Part shown: piece after piece, positions 62,486 through 64,000 of the stretch | How the letters are laid out: each line of letters begins with the position of its first letter | How positions within the stretch are numbered: the stretch's first letter is position 1 | Source of the DNA: Deinococcus sp. Leaf326 | GTDB taxonomy: Bacteria; Deinococcota; Deinococci; Deinococcales; Deinococcaceae | Length of the DNA: 64,000 nt | NCBI RefSeq assembly: GCF_001424185.1 | Contig: NZ_LMOM01000001.1 | Location: 213,256 to 277,255, forward strand | Direction: 5' to 3' | Made by a program: the position numbers and the translations under genes | The notes under the pieces: model-generated | What the model saw: the letters and a program-made list of their open reading frames with translations, nothing else | What the model was told of the DNA's origin: nothing | Databases searched by the model: none

Positions 62486-64000
62486 CTACTCCAGCCGGTC
62501 GAGTCGGGTCCAGCCCAGACGCAGGCTGAGGGCCGTGCCCAGCACCGTCACCAGGGCCAGACCTGCCAGGCCCAGCAGCCCCTCGGGCGTGCCCAGGGCC
62601 GCGTAGCCGGGGTAAAGGTCGGGGCGCAGGACGCTGGCGGTCGCGGGCCGCGCGAGCAACAGCAGGCACAGCACCGAGTAGGCCAGCGACAGACCCATGA
62701 AGGCCAGTCCGCCGGGACTGACGCCGATCTCGCTGGGGTTGTCGGCCTCGAAACGCGGCGCGGCGGCCCCCAGCCCCACCCCCAGCGCCGTGATGACGAA
62801 GGCGTTGCTGACCGACACGAGCACGCTCAGCAGGAGCAGTGTGGGACCGAGGGCCATGCTCAGGGCGCTGGCGACCCCCATCACGAGGCCCAGCACGAGC
62901 GTGACCGGCAGCACGCCCAGAAACTTGCTAACCACCAGTTGCCGGGGGCTGAGGGGCGCGGTGCGCAGCAGCCAGTACGCCCGGCCCTCCTGCGACACGG
63001 CCGGAAAGGCGAGGCGCACTGCCACCCCGGCCACGATAAAGCCCTGAAACGCGAGCTGGATATACCCCAGGATGCTCCGGAACTGCGGCACCGGAATGGG
63101 CACGGCCCGCACGCTCACGAGGTATACGCCCGCCAGCGCCACCACGATCAGCAATTGGCTCCACTGCGTCGGGTCGCGCAGGGTCAGGCGCAGGTCCTTG
63201 AAGGCGAGGGAACCGCCGGTGCCCAGGCGCCCCAGCGCGCGCTCGCCCCAGGAGGCTGGGCGGGGCCGGGGATCAAGCTTCGGGCGGCTGGAGTCGAGTG
63301 CCCGCGCCCAGCCCTCCTGGTAGGCGCGGGCGGCCAGAGCGGCCGAGCCAAGCAGCAGCCCGGCCGTGAGCAACGCCAGTGGCAGCAGCGGCCAGACAAG
63401 CGTGCCGTGCGCCGCCCCCCAGATGCCCTGCGCGGCCCACGACGGCGGCAGAAAGGGGCTGGTGGGGCCGGCGAACTGCCGCAGCAGGGCGTCGAGCTTC
63501 TCGGGGTCCTGCGCGCGCTGCACGAGGACTTCGGGCCGCAGGGCGCGGATGGCGTACACCAGCCCCGCACTGATGAGGACGCCGAGCGCCGTGCTCACCT
63601 CGCGCACCCGGCCCACCGGGGCCACGCGCATGAGGAGCACCGCCAGCAGTGCCCCCAGCCCGACCGGCGCGGCAAAGGTCAGGAGATCGGCGAGCACCAT
63701 GACCGGGTAGGCCCACGTGGGGGCACGGAAGTAGGCAGCGACGGTGAGGAGCAGCGGCAGGGTCAGGGCGACGGGCACGAGCGCTGCGTTCAGGAACGTC
63801 TCGAAGACCTTGAGGGCAAAGACGCGCCACGTGCTGATCGGCCCGGTGAGCAGAAAGTTCAGGTCGTCGCTGAGGTACAGCGTCTGGATGGCGGTGGTCG
63901 TGGCGCTGAAGGTCACGCCGCTCGTCAGGGTGATGAGGCCAATTTCGAGCACGCGCCCGAACACGTTCAGGCCCAGGTCGCCGAAACGGCCCAGGAACGT
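62486..64000 (-). CDS. ABC-2 type transporter permease (5' end beyond window)
   Basis: At least 504 residues of an integral membrane protein with about 10-12 hydrophobic segments. The frame is open through the right edge, so the true start is outside. Early sequence SDDLNFLLTGPISTWRVFALKVFETFLN is typical of large ABC-2 exporter permeases (YthQ-like), whose ATPase partner would be to the right. It ends in LGWTRLDRLE. Substrate unknown. Confidence 0.82.
   Translation of the reverse strand, partial: TFLGRFGDLGLNVFGRVLEIGLITLTSGVTFSATTTAIQTLYLSDDLNFLLTGPISTWRVFALKVFETFLNAALVPVALTLPLLLTVAAYFRAPTWAYPVMVLADLLTFAAPVGLGALLAVLLMRVAPVGRVREVSTALGVLISAGLVYAIRALRPEVLVQRAQDPEKLDALLRQFAGPTSPFLPPSWAAQGIWGAAHGTLVWPLLPLALLTAGLLLGSAALAARAYQEGWARALDSSRPKLDPRPRPASWGERALGRLGTGGSLAFKDLRLTLRDPTQWSQLLIVVALAGVYLVSVRAVPIPVPQFRSILGYIQLAFQGFIVAGVAVRLAFPAVSQEGRAYWLLRTAPLSPRQLVVSKFLGVLPVTLVLGLVMGVASALSMALGPTLLLLSVLVSVSNAFVITALGVGLGAAAPRFEADNPSEIGVSPGGLAFMGLSLAYSVLCLLLLARPATASVLRPDLYPGYAALGTPEGLLGLAGLALVTVLGTALSLRLGWTRLDRLE

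Overview
The window reads as chromosomal DNA of a Deinococcus species. GC is high (roughly 70% by eye) and genes are packed with many 4-base ATGA/GTGA overlaps. Many genes lack a ribosome binding site and instead carry a TANNNT -10 box 5-10 nt before the start codon (leaderless transcription, well documented in Deinococcus). A bacillithiol enzyme (BshA), an IleRS under T-box control and a two-subunit PdxS/PdxT system fit the same assignment. I see no rRNA, tRNA, CRISPR array, insertion sequence or prophage. Almost everything is core or housekeeping.

Layout. 1-7.5 kb: an ABC ATPase cut by the left edge, an amidase/secreted protein/lipoprotein operon, a B12-binding-like protein, a TetR regulator with an LEA-type lipoprotein, and two secreted proteins. 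7.5-16.3 kb: argC, pepF, small genes, RlpA-like protein plus Xaa-Pro peptidase, and sucCD. 16.3-26.3 kb: bshA, a DegV protein, a five-gene minus-strand run that resembles murein-peptide recycling (NlpC/P60 endopeptidase, dipeptide epimerase, dipeptidase, HAD hydrolase, oxidoreductase), two overlapping alpha/beta hydrolases and an aminotransferase. 26.3-38.6 kb: a phosphoesterase divergent from lnt, a tyrosine recombinase, a lipid kinase, hisS-aspS, uvrC, an MFS transporter and a PAP2 phosphatase. 38.7-46.7 kb: lysC, a peptide-binding protein, a YceI protein, pdxS-pdxT, and a transaldolase-rho-response regulator operon. 46.7-56.1 kb: ileS with a T-box leader, the glycolytic cluster gap-pgk-tpiA, yggS-divIVA, and an operon of three unrecognised small genes. 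56.1-64 kb: a diguanylate cyclase, a 3D-like secreted protein, an MBL hydrolase/purD operon, an esterase and an ABC-2 permease cut by the right edge.

The most unusual signal is not a gene. Five AT-rich intergenic sites (11250, 23333, 34139, 38657, 53831) share one rigid 33-bp architecture, GTGAA-N4-TTCAC-N14-GTGAA, with both spacers conserved exactly. They look like a repeated three-half-site operator or a small structured element, and one copy abuts uvrC inside a 28-bp perfect palindrome. A second, longer repeat of about 130 bp with a hairpin at each end occurs twice in opposite orientation (4352 and 8722). Other points of interest are a U-tract-less hairpin and a 22-codon leader ORF in the ileS T-box region, and the GXHH form of the HIGH motif in IleRS.
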